Shown: positions 1 through 10,686 of the stretch, piece by piece
Numbering within the stretch: the first letter of the stretch is position 1
Layout: every line of letters begins with the position of its first letter
Assembly (NCBI GenBank): GCA_022446905.1
Contig: JAKVBT010000014.1
Location: 19,931 to 83,930 of the forward strand
DNA: 64,000 nucleotides
Direction: 5' to 3'
Source: Phycisphaerales bacterium
GTDB lineage: Bacteria; Planctomycetota; Phycisphaerae; Phycisphaerales; SM1A02
Notes under the pieces: model-generated
The model's database searches: none
What the model saw: only the letters and a program-made list of their open reading frames with translations
What the model was told of the DNA's origin: nothing
Made by a program: the position numbers and the translations under genes

Positions 1-699
1 CACTCCGGCAGCAATCAACTCCGATTCATGAGCTGGCTCGGGAACTTCCACAACCCGATCCACAAAGATGCCAGGCGTTATGACAATCTCTGGATCAATA
101 TCACCTGGCTGAATCACTCGCGCGGCCTGCACAATGGAGATAGTTGCGGCCATCGCCATAATCGGGGCAAAGTTGCGCGCCGTCTTGTTGTAGAGCACAT
201 TGCCATAGGTATCACTGGTAACACCCTTGACCAGTGCATAGTCAGCGGTCAAACCGTACTCAAGCAAATAGTCACGTCCATGGATAGCACGCACTTCCTT
301 GCCTTCGGCCAGAGGGGTTCCAACGGCAGTTGGTGTATAGAACGCAGGCACGCCTGCGCCGCCAGCACGAATGCGTTCAGCAAGGGTGCCCTGTGGCACG
401 AGTTCAAGTGCCGTAAAGCCCTCACGATAGAGCTCCGGAAAGACTGTTGAGTTGAGGGTCTTTGGAAAAGAACAAATGACCTTGGTTACTCGCCGGGCCT
501 TGAGCAAAGCCGCAAGACCGACCTCCCCACTGCCTGTGTTGTTACTAATGACCGTGAGATCTGAAGCGCCTTGATCGATCAACGCATGAATGAGTTCGAT
601 GGGACTGCCAGCCTCGCCAAAGCCCCCGATCATGATGCTGGAGCCGTCGCTGATATCCGCAACCGCCTCAGCAGGGCTGGGCACCCGTTTGTCGATCAT
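1..699 (-). CDS. 3-oxoacid/acetate CoA-transferase subunit A (partial, 3' end outside window)
   Basis: The reverse strand reads M-I-D-K-R-V from an ATG at 699 and stays open to base 1 (233 codons, C-terminus missing). It carries MIGGFGEAGSPIELI near residue 21, then the SNNTGSGEVGLAALL segment, and later VEPGDIDP-like and TPGIFVDRVVEV segments. All are typical of the alpha subunit of succinyl-CoA:3-ketoacid or acetate/acetoacetate CoA-transferases. The family moves CoA between short-chain acids. The catalytic glutamate lies in subunit B, which should follow to the left and is not visible. The start overlaps the stop of the upstream aminomutase gene by four bases (ATGA), so the two are probably translationally coupled. 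Acetoacetate CoA-transfer is the last step of lysine fermentation, which fits that neighbour, but the exact acyl substrate is inference. Confidence 0.88.
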   Translation of the reverse strand, partial: MIDKRVPSPAEAVADISDGSSIMIGGFGEAGSPIELIHALIDQGASDLTVISNNTGSGEVGLAALLKARRVTKVICSFPKTLNSTVFPELYREGFTALELVPQGTLAERIRAGGAGVPAFYTPTAVGTPLAEGKEVRAIHGRDYLLEYGLTADYALVKGVTSDTYGNVLYNKTARNFAPIMAMAATISIVQAARVIQPGDIDPEIVITPGIFVDRVVEVPEPAHESELIAAGV

Positions 700-2174
700 G
701 AGCAGCCGCTTTGCCGAGGCATGGAACTGGCCAGTGAAGCCGGGGCCTTGCCTGATTCGGTAAATCGCGTGTAGTCAAAGAGTCCTGCCTCGTCAAAGAG
801 GACACGATCTTCATAATCATCGAACCAGACTGCATCAGGGTTTCGACCAACGATGCAGACCTTGCCACGATCAGGAGCATCTAGCGCATTGCGCAGCAAC
901 TTGAAGATCACTACACCATTTTCGCTTCCTGGAAGACCTGGAATTGGCTCGTTTGTCACGGCATTGACTTCGGTCTTACCCTTGTAATGCGTGATCGAGA
1001 GTCGAGCATGATTCTCGATGCCCGAGAGACCCTTCTGGGATTCGTTGAGCGTCTGCCATGCTGTTTCAATCGGCACATTAAAGGCCTTGTAGGCGACGAT
1101 ATCCCGACCACAGAAGAAGTAGTGGTTCTCACCACCAACACGCTTGAACTCTCGCTGCAGGGTGCGAAGCGCGACTGCGTCGTCATTGATGTCCTTAATA
1201 ATTGGCGACTGGTTTTCGACTGTAAGCCAGCCACGCGATACGAGTCCGGTCATGGCTCGACCGGTCTCAGGAATCCACTGCAGGAACCCTTGTTCATCTC
1301 TGATGTAATTGCCGTCATCGTCCTTGTCGAGAATCTCATCCGGATGCTCAAAGTGAAGCATGAAGTGCAGGCCGACTTGCGGATAGGTCTCGTGGAAGCG
1401 ATCAAGCATCGCTAGGAAAGCGTCGTCGAAACGCTGCGGATAGAAGGCCATCTCCTTGGTGCCGATCCGGATCGACTCGATGCCTGCTTCTGCCAGTGCT
1501 CCGAGCCATGCAGCAAGCTTGGAGTTGTTAAGCACCATGGGGTCGCCACCGGAAAGCAAAATCTCGCGCAACTTCTCACGGCCGGTATCGGGATGCCGAC
1601 CACCGTTGGCTCGAACTATCTCGTTGTGCTCATGGATGTACGCAACAATTTCTGGAATCTTTGCCAAGCCCTTCTTGGCCACTGTGCCATCGTGCCGCTC
1701 AACCTCCTTGCGAGCAATCAATTCCTCGCGGTAACAGAAGCGGCAATGTGCCGAGCAGGTCGACACCACATACATCAGGCCCATTTCGTACTTATGGAGA
1801 AGACCCTCCACTGGAGCAAAGTCCATCTGGTTACCTGGATCTTCTGAACCGGCCATATCGTTGGTCTCGTCAGGACTTGCCTTGACGATCCGCTGAATCG
1901 GCTTGCTCTTACGTGCGATCTCGTAGTAGTGCCGGGTGATCTTCACGGGCATCCGGTTTTCGACATCACGATCGCTGCCGCTAAGCACCTGAAGCTTGAC
2001 CACCTCGTCCTCGCTGTAGAAGGACATCATGTCCTCTGGCGCCTTCTCATTAAAGAAGGGCTTGAGGCCATTGATGATCTCACGCTGGTGGCGGGTGTCC
2101 TCAACGGTGTCAAGGAAAGCCTGCTCACGCTCGGTCGGGATGTGCTTCAATTTCTCGGCCACGTGTAACTCCAT
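696..2174 (-). CDS. KamA-family radical SAM aminomutase (lysine 2,3-aminomutase-like)
   Basis: The protein is 492 residues from the ATG at 2174; the frame is open 33 codons further to 2273. The radical SAM cluster motif C-SAH-C-RF-C is at residues 140-147 and is followed by YREELI. LLSGGDPMVL follows, as in lysine 2,3-aminomutases. These enzymes use a 4Fe-4S cluster, S-adenosylmethionine and PLP to shift an alpha-amino group to the beta carbon. Clostridial KamA is about 416 residues, so this one is longer, mostly at the N-terminus. I do not see the PGGGGK segment that holds the PLP lysine in KamA; THYKGK near residue 400 is a possible substitute. The substrate is therefore uncertain. The stop overlaps the CoA-transferase start. 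Together they could start lysine degradation, but no kdd or kce gene is in view. Confidence 0.85.
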   Translation of the reverse strand: MELHVAEKLKHIPTEREQAFLDTVEDTRHQREIINGLKPFFNEKAPEDMMSFYSEDEVVKLQVLSGSDRDVENRMPVKITRHYYEIARKSKPIQRIVKASPDETNDMAGSEDPGNQMDFAPVEGLLHKYEMGLMYVVSTCSAHCRFCYREELIARKEVERHDGTVAKKGLAKIPEIVAYIHEHNEIVRANGGRHPDTGREKLREILLSGGDPMVLNNSKLAAWLGALAEAGIESIRIGTKEMAFYPQRFDDAFLAMLDRFHETYPQVGLHFMLHFEHPDEILDKDDDGNYIRDEQGFLQWIPETGRAMTGLVSRGWLTVENQSPIIKDINDDAVALRTLQREFKRVGGENHYFFCGRDIVAYKAFNVPIETAWQTLNESQKGLSGIENHARLSITHYKGKTEVNAVTNEPIPGLPGSENGVVIFKLLRNALDAPDRGKVCIVGRNPDAVWFDDYEDRVLFDEAGLFDYTRFTESGKAPASLASSMPRQSGCS

Positions 2175-2403
2175 ATCCGTGCTGAATGACGGGCCGACGC
2201 CCTGCAGCGTCTGAACGAGAATTGTACACCGAGCCTGCCCGCTTTCCTCCTGAATCCAGTCCAGTTGAGGCAAGACCGACCATTCAAGACCCCATCATGG
2301 CTGCCCCTGGGGTGACGATCCTTGATCAGGGCAGAACGCCTCCTCTTTCATCATGCCCCTACCTGCCAACATGAGGTGCTCACTGGCGTACACTTCCGCC
2401 TCC

Positions 2404-3231
2404 ATGCCCGCCGCAACGGCCCCAACTGAACCTATTGGCATCGCCATGATTCTGCTCTGGGCAGGGCTTATTGCTCTTGTCGGTGGCGTGGGTGTGGCCG
2501 CACCCTGGCTGGCTGCCCGCAGGGGCAACAAACAGATCATCGCCTATGGCAACAGTTTCGCTGGCGGGGTACTGCTCGCGGCAGGGCTCATCCACCTACT
2601 GGCCGATGCCAGCGACGGTTTCGCAGCCGCCTATCCCGACCTTGACTACCCAGCAGCCTATGCCGTGGCCACGCTGGCGTTCATTCTGGTGCTCGGCCTC
2701 GAGCGAGTTGTTCCGCGGGCTCTGAAAGCTGGCTCCGCCGGCGCTGACCCCGAAGCGGCAGCCATGATCGACGCCGGCCAAGGCAGTGGCCTGGCCCCCT
2801 ATCTGCTGCTGATCACACTCTCAATTCACAGCCTGATTGCTGGCGTGACGCTGGGCATCTCTACCGCAGCCGGTGCTGTAGTACTGCTCATTGCCATCCT
2901 TGCCCACAAGGGGGCGGCAGGCTTTGCCCTTGGTTCAACTTTTCGCGAAGCAGCAATCCCACCACGCACACGCATCCCAGCACTCTTGGTCTTTGTTGGA
3001 AGTACACCCCTAGGTGTGATTCTCGGTGGCGTTGTGACCGAGACCATTGGTGCAGGTGGCGGTGCTGCCGAAGCGTGGTTCAAAGCTGTGGCCGCTGGCA
3101 CATTCCTCTATATCGCGACACTTGACATCGTTCGCGAGGAGTTCTTCCCAGGAGGGACAAACCGTGGCCGCCGGTTGCTCTGGGCCATCGCAGGGGCTGG
3201 CCTGATGGCGCTGGTGGCGATCTGGGTGTGA
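2404..3231 (+). CDS. ZIP family divalent metal (zinc) transporter
   Basis: About 275 residues from the ATG at 2404. The frame also offers ATG at 2353 and at 2446, and none has a clear Shine-Dalgarno sequence. The protein is almost entirely membrane helices. The first is ILLWAGLIALVGGVGVA, and GNSFAGGVLLAAGLIHLLAD follows. The two helices that carry the ZIP metal site are visible as SIHSLIAGVTLGIS and ILAHKGAAGFALGS, with conserved histidines. ZIP proteins carry Zn(II), and sometimes Fe(II) or Mn(II), into the cytoplasm. The gene is divergent from the aminomutase and stands alone. A Fur-box-like palindrome lies downstream of it at 3301, not in its promoter, so I cannot claim Zur control of this gene. 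Confidence 0.88.
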   Translation: MPAATAPTEPIGIAMILLWAGLIALVGGVGVAAPWLAARRGNKQIIAYGNSFAGGVLLAAGLIHLLADASDGFAAAYPDLDYPAAYAVATLAFILVLGLERVVPRALKAGSAGADPEAAAMIDAGQGSGLAPYLLLITLSIHSLIAGVTLGISTAAGAVVLLIAILAHKGAAGFALGSTFREAAIPPRTRIPALLVFVGSTPLGVILGGVVTETIGAGGGAAEAWFKAVAAGTFLYIATLDIVREEFFPGGTNRGRRLLWAIAGAGLMALVAIWV

Positions 3232-3300
3232 GCTCATTGCCTGCCTTCGAATTCACACATCGATGGCAAGCTTGGCCCAAGAAATACAGCAACTGCAAAA

Positions 3301-3323
3301 TGATTGAGAATTGATCTCAATCA
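3301..3323. promoter_or_regulatory. Fur-box-like palindrome
   Basis: Perfect inverted repeat with nine-base arms, TGATTGAGA and TCTCAATCA, around the five-base centre ATTGA. The core TGAGAAT-T-GATCTCA resembles the 7-1-7 layout of Fur-family operators. It lies 163 bases upstream of the four-cysteine small protein gene and 70 bases after the ZIP stop. A 23-base site matching at 19 positions lies at 23418. Which regulator binds is inference. Confidence 0.5.
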
Positions 3324-3485
3324 CACGCGCGCAGTTGGTCATCGACCATGATGCATGCCACGCCAGCGGCGATTAAGAAACTGAGACTGTGACTCAACAG
3401 CGATTGCGCCATTCATGCAATTCCCAATTGACCTTGACCGATTAAAGCGTAGATTGAATCGTTCGAACAGTTAGTCGCATTCAAA

Positions 3486-3707
3486 ATGGAGACCGACATC
3501 ATGCTTCAAATTTCTGATGGACAGTGTGGAAGCTGCAGGCACTTTGGCGATGGCATTCCGCAAGATCAACTTGTTCAAATTCGCATCAACGGCACTGCCG
3601 AACACGGCACAATCGGCGGATGCGACCTCGCCACAAATGCCACGATGCACCTCAAGGTGTCACCAATAGGTAGCTGTGATGGCTATGAGGCCGCAGAAGC
3701 AGCCTGA
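3486..3707 (+). CDS. Small four-cysteine protein, putative metal-binding
   Basis: The protein has 73 residues; the ATG at 3501 (MLQISDG) is an alternative start. It has four cysteines: CGSC at 14-17, C46 in GGCDL, and C64 in SCDGYE. This layout suggests a small zinc- or iron-binding fold. There is no signal peptide and no membrane segment. I recall similar short proteins with a CGxCxHF start and a CDGYE/F end from other planctomycetes, but I know no assigned function. The gene stands alone, with a Fur-box-like palindrome 163 bases upstream and a clean hairpin terminator 26 bases after the stop. It is convergent with katG. The promoter palindrome and cysteine pattern suggest a metal-responsive role, which is inference. 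Confidence 0.75.
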   Translation: METDIMLQISDGQCGSCRHFGDGIPQDQLVQIRINGTAEHGTIGGCDLATNATMHLKVSPIGSCDGYEAAEAA

Positions 3708-3732
3708 TCCCCCACGCACTTGATGTTTCCGT

Positions 3733-3759
3733 ACACGCCAGCCACCTTGGCTGGCGTGT
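3733..3759. terminator. Intrinsic terminator between convergent genes
   Basis: Perfect 12-base stem, ACACGCCAGCCA and TGGCTGGCGTGT, with a three-base loop, followed by TTTC on the plus strand. It lies between the stop of the small cysteine protein (3707) and the stop of katG (3762), and may serve both strands. Confidence 0.75.
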
Positions 3760-3761
3760 TT

Positions 3762-5969
<2,208 letters not shown>

Positions 5970-6238
5970 TCACTTCTTGCGACTGCCCAACAGAGCGCCG
6001 CTGGGAAGTTCAAAATGGGGCTTGACAACGAGTCGAGGTATTCCTGCTCGAGCCCTCGAAGCAGCGAGCGATGGAGCCTACCAAAACAACCACATATGTA
6101 CCCACTGAATCCTGCGATGCCAGGACATCTTGCGCCACTTGTGCACCTCAGGCGTCTATCATGCCCAACTCCACGAGCGTGCTGAATCACTTCAACCGAC
6201 CTCTCTTGAGCACATTCACCAGCCCCTGCATAACACTG

Positions 6239-7150
6239 ATGACGACCGACGATTCCAACCACATCCACGAATCCGGTTGGATTCGACCTGGCGCCGCTAC
6301 CCAAGGGTGGCACGGACTGAACATCTTTTGCGTTGTCTCGATGCATCTCATCGCCGCCCTTGCCCTGATTCCAGGCACATTTAGTTGGTGGGCAGTTGGC
6401 ATTTGCTTCTTCATGTTTTGGATCGTTGGCGGACTCGGGGTGTGCCTGGGCTACCACCGACTGCTTACCCATGGCAGTTTCAAAACCACACGGCCTGTGC
6501 GTTGGATCCTGACGATGTTTGGCACGCTGAGCTACCAGGGCTCACCACTGCAATGGGTCGGTACGCATCGCATTCATCATGCCCACTCCGATGATCATCA
6601 TGATCCACACTCACCAGGTCATGGTTTTACCTGGTCACACATACTGTGGACTTTCTATCGCCACCCGGAGGGACTGGACCCAGAAGATTTCACCCATGAT
6701 CTACGGCGGGATCCATCGATGGTCCGACTTGATCGCTACTTCTGGCTGCCACAGGCCGTGCTGGCCATCCTGCTAGTCATTGCCGGATGGCTGATCATGG
6801 GTACCTGGCAATACGGAGTTGGCTGGATGGCTTGGGGAGTGGGTATTCGATCAGTGGTGCTATTCCATGCCACCTGGTTTGTGAACTCAGCAGCCCACAC
6901 CTGGGGCTACCGCAATTTCGAGACCACTGACGGTTCACGGAATAACTGGTGGGTGGCGCTACTTTCATTTGGTGAGGGCTGGCATAACAACCACCACGCC
7001 CAGCAGCGATCCGCCGCCCATGGGATGCGGAGGTGGGAAGTTGATCCAACCTGGTGGACCATCTTGCTGCTCAAGAAACTTGGTCTTGCTTGGGACATCG
7101 TGCACCCAAAACTGCCTACACCCCCTACGCAGCCCAACGCCTCAGCCTGA
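6239..7150 (+). CDS. Acyl-CoA / fatty acid delta-9 type desaturase
   Basis: 303 residues from the ATG at 6239. The frame is open upstream to 6071, but that part (Cys-rich, no homology pattern) looks non-coding. The three histidine boxes of membrane di-iron desaturases are present: HRLLTH at 73-78, HRIHHAH at 110-116 and HNNHH at 249-253. Hydrophobic helices lie at about 29-65 and 168-215. Enzymes of this type introduce a cis double bond into an acyl chain using O2 and reduced electron carriers. The gene ends six bases before the end of the convergent lipid operon on the other strand. Its product could supply the unsaturated chain that the Cfa-type methyltransferase there needs. That link is inference from position and chemistry. 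Confidence 0.92.
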   Translation: MTTDDSNHIHESGWIRPGAATQGWHGLNIFCVVSMHLIAALALIPGTFSWWAVGICFFMFWIVGGLGVCLGYHRLLTHGSFKTTRPVRWILTMFGTLSYQGSPLQWVGTHRIHHAHSDDHHDPHSPGHGFTWSHILWTFYRHPEGLDPEDFTHDLRRDPSMVRLDRYFWLPQAVLAILLVIAGWLIMGTWQYGVGWMAWGVGIRSVVLFHATWFVNSAAHTWGYRNFETTDGSRNNWWVALLSFGEGWHNNHHAQQRSAAHGMRRWEVDPTWWTILLLKKLGLAWDIVHPKLPTPPTQPNASA

Positions 7151-7156
7151 CCCAAT

Positions 7157-7480
7157 TCAGGTTGAGCCAAGCCAGAACACCCGGCGGTCACCCTTAGCTT
7201 GAACGAAGGCCAATGCAGCGTAGATGCAAGCGGCCAAATTACCTAGCAAGCACAAGGCGATCAGCCACCCGATCGCTACGCCACGTCGGGATTCTCGAGC
7301 AAAGATCCAGCAGGCAAAGAGAATAAATCCGAGATAGAGATCGACCAGCGTCAATTGGAACCATGGACTTGGAAACAGCACTGCTGCTTCCGCCATGAAG
7401 GACCCTGCCACAAGGGCATAGACGATGACCGACACCATCAGGATGACGCCTGCGATGAGGAAAGCCACAGGCCGATTCAT
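7157..7480 (-). CDS. Small membrane protein, DUF1475-like
   Basis: 107 residues from the ATG at 7480, which overlaps the stop of the upstream Cfa-type gene by four bases (ATGA). Three or four membrane helices are visible: VAFLIAGVILMVSVIVYALV, then LYLGFILFACWIFARE, then IGWLIALCLLGNLAACIYAALAF. The pattern WFQLTLVDLYLGF followed by LGNLAACIYA fits the DUF1475 family, which has no known activity. It is the last gene of the SDR / COG2907 / DUF1365 / Cfa operon, so a role with membrane lipids is likely but unproven. DUF2834 is an alternative assignment. Confidence 0.75.
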   Translation of the reverse strand: MNRPVAFLIAGVILMVSVIVYALVAGSFMAEAAVLFPSPWFQLTLVDLYLGFILFACWIFARESRRGVAIGWLIALCLLGNLAACIYAALAFVQAKGDRRVFWLGST

Positions 7481-8595
7481 GGGCGCACTCCTTGCGTTGA
7501 ACACTTTCTGTACACGATCTGGTTGACATCGACCAAGCCGGAACGAAATGCTGCTGCGCAACCCAGCAGATAAAATTGCCAGGTTCGCCGGAAGCGTTCG
7601 CCATATCGATCGCTAATGGTGTCCCAGCCATCTTCAAATCGCTGGTACCAAGCAAGCAGCGTGCGATCATAGTCCCCAGAAATACGCTCCCACGAATTGA
7701 TTCGCATTGATGTGCCGCGAGCAGAAAGCTCCTGTACCCGTGGTAAACATCCGTCAGGAAAGATGTGTCTGACAAGCCAGAGAATGTATTGATCCAGTCG
7801 CCGATCAGAGGTCTTTGAAATGGTGTCACCAACAATGGCCTGCAATGCAAAACACCCGCCTGGAAGTAGCCAGCGATCGATATCCCGATACCAACGAGGC
7901 AAATTGCGCCGACCCACGGCTTCAATCATCTCAATAGAAACGATGCGATCGAAACGACCATCAAAAGTGCGATAGTCCTGCAGCAGAATCTCAACGGGGA
8001 GATCTACACACTTGGCACGGGCATAGGCGGCCTGTTCTGCTGATACAGTCAATCCAGTGACTTCGACCTGATGATGTGTCGCAGCATGGTGGGCAAAATT
8101 ACCCCAGCCGCATCCCACATCCAAGACACGCATCCCCGGCTCAAGTTCAAGCTTGGTGCAAAGCACCTCCAACTTGTTCCGCTGGGCCTGCTCCAGATCC
8201 GCAGCATCCTTCCAATAGCCACATGTATAACTCATGCTGGAATCCAACATGATCTCAAAGAGATCATTACCAAGGTCATAATGAGCTTCGCCAATACGAT
8301 AGGCACGAGCTCCAGCCTGCTGGTCAATAAAGCGCGCCTTTGCAGCAGCAGCAAGTAGCCGCCACCAATTCAAGAATGAGATCTTCGGCGGCGGACCTGA
8401 CATGATCACGTGAAGAAAGTCATCAAGATGGGCAACAGTCCAATCCCCATTGATCCACGACTCCCCCAAGCCATAGATGCCATCACGCCTCCAGCGACTT
8501 TGCGCCTCTGGCGATTGGAGCACCTCAAAGACATCGCCAGATGCCACATGAGATGAGCTCTCTGTCGCGGCTTTTTGTGTCTGATAGGTAGACAT
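7477..8595 (-). CDS. Cyclopropane-fatty-acyl-phospholipid synthase family methyltransferase
   Basis: 372 residues. The SAM-binding motif VLDVGCGWG is at 157-165, preceded by the Cfa-type segments AHYDLGNDLFEIMLD and SYTCGYWKD. EMIEAVG and a C-terminal FYLLGCAAAFR segment complete the family pattern. Cfa enzymes add a methylene from S-adenosylmethionine across a cis double bond in a phospholipid. Relatives in operons with COG2907 flavoproteins and DUF1365 may instead methylate dienoic chains on the way to furan fatty acids. The gene starts two bases after the DUF1365 stop and overlaps the DUF1475-like gene by four bases, so the unit is tightly coupled. Confidence 0.92.
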   Translation of the reverse strand: MSTYQTQKAATESSSHVASGDVFEVLQSPEAQSRWRRDGIYGLGESWINGDWTVAHLDDFLHVIMSGPPPKISFLNWWRLLAAAAKARFIDQQAGARAYRIGEAHYDLGNDLFEIMLDSSMSYTCGYWKDAADLEQAQRNKLEVLCTKLELEPGMRVLDVGCGWGNFAHHAATHHQVEVTGLTVSAEQAAYARAKCVDLPVEILLQDYRTFDGRFDRIVSIEMIEAVGRRNLPRWYRDIDRWLLPGGCFALQAIVGDTISKTSDRRLDQYILWLVRHIFPDGCLPRVQELSARGTSMRINSWERISGDYDRTLLAWYQRFEDGWDTISDRYGERFRRTWQFYLLGCAAAFRSGLVDVNQIVYRKCSTQGVRP

Positions 8596-8597
8596 GA

Positions 8598-9431
8598 TTA
8601 GGAGGCTTCCTTGCTTGAACTCTGTCGTGTTGCCAGTGAGATCAACTTACGTCGAATCGTGTGCCAAACAGACAAACGGGGAGCGGGAATGGTACGGGGA
8701 TGCCCCGGTGCAGGTTTCTGGCGTGGCCTAATACCAGCCCGCAATCTGAGCAACAATGCCTGCCAGTGAATCCGAGCCATGACCAGTGTGATCGAAAGAG
8801 GCATGTAAAGCAGCGCCGCGAATAGGCGACCAGTGGTCATCCGAGCCCCATTGCCACGAAGATCCGCATGAAAAACCAATTCGCCACTTTGCACAAGAGA
8901 AATTGAAACTTCATATCGCGTTCCAGTGGAAAGCAGCTTCAATTTATACACCCCACCATCGCTAAGAAACGGCGACACATAGAACTGTTTGGGAAACTCA
9001 AAGGTCGTCCAATCCCCTGATCGCTCCATGGCTGATGCAACATAGTGGTGCACTTCACCAAAAGTGTTTCGCACTTCACACACCAGAGCGACGACATCAT
9101 CACCAGAACTACAAACATAGAAGTTGACTGGATTAAATACGTAGCCACAAACTCGTGGCATGGTCATCAGTACAATCTGCATCTCTGACGCATCAATGGC
9201 CTCAGATGCAAGCAACTTCTCCACTTGATTCCGTGCAGTAGCGCCATCCTCATCACGCGTTTTGATGCTCAGCAAGCCCGGTCGGTCAATGCCTAGCAGC
9301 CTTGAACCGGAAAGTGGGTCGCCACTGCTTGGCAAATGAAGACCGACCCAAAACAGCCGATACCCAAATGATCGATGAACCGGGCAAAACCGTTCATGGA
9401 GGGTCTTTCCAACATAGAGCACCGCACTCAC
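8598..9431 (-). CDS. DUF1365 family protein
   Basis: 277 residues. The family pattern is clear: RFCPVHRSFGYRLFWVGLHLP near the start, NPVNFYVC in the middle, VCEVRNTFGEVHHYV, and KQFYVSPFLSDGGVYKLKL. DUF1365 has no established biochemical activity. It is repeatedly found between a COG2907 flavoprotein and a Cfa-type methyltransferase in proteobacteria, exactly as here. The ATG overlaps the stop of the flavoprotein gene by four bases (ATGA), which indicates translational coupling. A role in modifying or handling fatty acyl chains is inference from this context. Confidence 0.93.
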   Translation of the reverse strand: MSAVLYVGKTLHERFCPVHRSFGYRLFWVGLHLPSSGDPLSGSRLLGIDRPGLLSIKTRDEDGATARNQVEKLLASEAIDASEMQIVLMTMPRVCGYVFNPVNFYVCSSGDDVVALVCEVRNTFGEVHHYVASAMERSGDWTTFEFPKQFYVSPFLSDGGVYKLKLLSTGTRYEVSISLVQSGELVFHADLRGNGARMTTGRLFAALLYMPLSITLVMARIHWQALLLRLRAGIRPRQKPAPGHPRTIPAPRLSVWHTIRRKLISLATRQSSSKEAS

Positions 9432-10681
9432 CAGACCACCCCCAATCGACGAGCAACCCGACAGGCTGAGAGCACAGCATCTTCATGAAATCCATAACGC
9501 ATATAACTGCCGCAATAGTGGGTATTGAGCGCACCATCGAGTTGGTCGATGGCCTGCTGCGCACGCATCGTGGCCGGCGTGAAGCATGGATGAGCATAGG
9601 TGGTCTCATACAGGACTTGGTCCACATCAATGCCACTTCGGCTGTTCAGTGTCACAAAATAATCACGAGTAGATTGAATGCCTTGCAGGCGATTCATGTG
9701 ATAGGTGATTGGGACCGGATCTTGGATGGTCGCGCCTGCGGGACGCCGATAGTTCCAGGATGCCCAGTTACGTCGATTGCGCGGCATAACAGATTCGTCT
9801 GTATGCAAAATTGTACTGCTTCGGTGGTACTCAAATGCGCCCAATGCAGCCCGCTCTTCTTGGGATGGATCTTTCAGCAAATTCTGGGCCGTATCTGCAT
9901 GAGTCGCGAAAACCACATGATCAAATGTCTCAGTATGACCATCTACAAATACGATCGTCGCGCCCCCGCCTGATCGCTCAACCTGACCAATACCTTCATT
10001 CAATCGGATCGTTCCGGAAAACTTGGACTGGAATGCCTGCACATAGACCTTGCTTCCCCCCACGATAGTTTGCCACTGAGGAAAGTTAGACACCTTGAGC
10101 AATCCATGGTTGTAAAAGAACTGAAGAAAACTCATCGCCGGAAACTCAAGCATCGATTCATCTGGGCTTGACCAAACGGACGCCGCCAATGGAATCAGAC
10201 ATTGGTCGGTAAATACACGACCAACCCCAATCCGCTTCAGAAAATCACCCAGCGTCTCATGAGATGCTTTCGCTTCCAATACCAACGCGATCCCCGCACC
10301 GTTGAATTTGCGCCAGTCCATCAACATCTGCCAGCATGAAGGGCGCAGGAGATTCTCCGGCATGCGTATGAACTGTCTCCAGGATGGACCAACCCAACCA
10401 AACTCCGATCCAGCTGAGGAAAATCCAAAAGACATGTCACTATCGCGCCGGGCAACTCCCCACTGGTCAAGCAGGCGATAGAAATTGGGATAGTTGACTG
10501 GATTACACACGATAAATCCGGTGTCTACCGGGATTTTCTTATGTCCATCGACAACCATGCGCGTGTTGGTATGGCCCCCCAATCGTGACCTAGCTTCGAT
10601 GATCGTTACATCATGATGCTGACTAAGCAGCCAGGCCGAAGACAAGCCCGCCACCCCACCGCCAACCACTGCGATCTTCAT
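9428..10681 (-). CDS. COG2907-type FAD-dependent oxidoreductase (amine oxidase fold)
   Basis: 417 residues from the ATG at 10681; the frame is open to 10765 but the dinucleotide fold starts right at MKIAVVGGGVAGLSSAW. The GxGxxG motif is followed by the acidic end of strand 2 (IIEARSRLGG) and by VDTGFIVCN, all typical of the COG2907 group. The C-terminal THYCGSYMRYGFHEDAV motif contacts FAD in this fold. The substrate is not known in general. In alphaproteobacteria a flavoprotein of this kind acts on methylated fatty acyl chains in furan fatty acid synthesis (from memory). The gene begins five bases after the SDR stop and overlaps DUF1365, so it sits inside one operon. Confidence 0.92.
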   Translation of the reverse strand: MKIAVVGGGVAGLSSAWLLSQHHDVTIIEARSRLGGHTNTRMVVDGHKKIPVDTGFIVCNPVNYPNFYRLLDQWGVARRDSDMSFGFSSAGSEFGWVGPSWRQFIRMPENLLRPSCWQMLMDWRKFNGAGIALVLEAKASHETLGDFLKRIGVGRVFTDQCLIPLAASVWSSPDESMLEFPAMSFLQFFYNHGLLKVSNFPQWQTIVGGSKVYVQAFQSKFSGTIRLNEGIGQVERSGGGATIVFVDGHTETFDHVVFATHADTAQNLLKDPSQEERAALGAFEYHRSSTILHTDESVMPRNRRNWASWNYRRPAGATIQDPVPITYHMNRLQGIQSTRDYFVTLNSRSGIDVDQVLYETTYAHPCFTPATMRAQQAIDQLDGALNTHYCGSYMRYGFHEDAVLSACRVARRLGVVW

Positions 10682-10686
10682 TGGTT

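Noticed and set aside
28..450. 140-codon plus-strand frame at the left edge
   Set aside because: It is antisense to a clear CoA-transferase subunit; its translation is Cys/His/Trp-rich without pattern.
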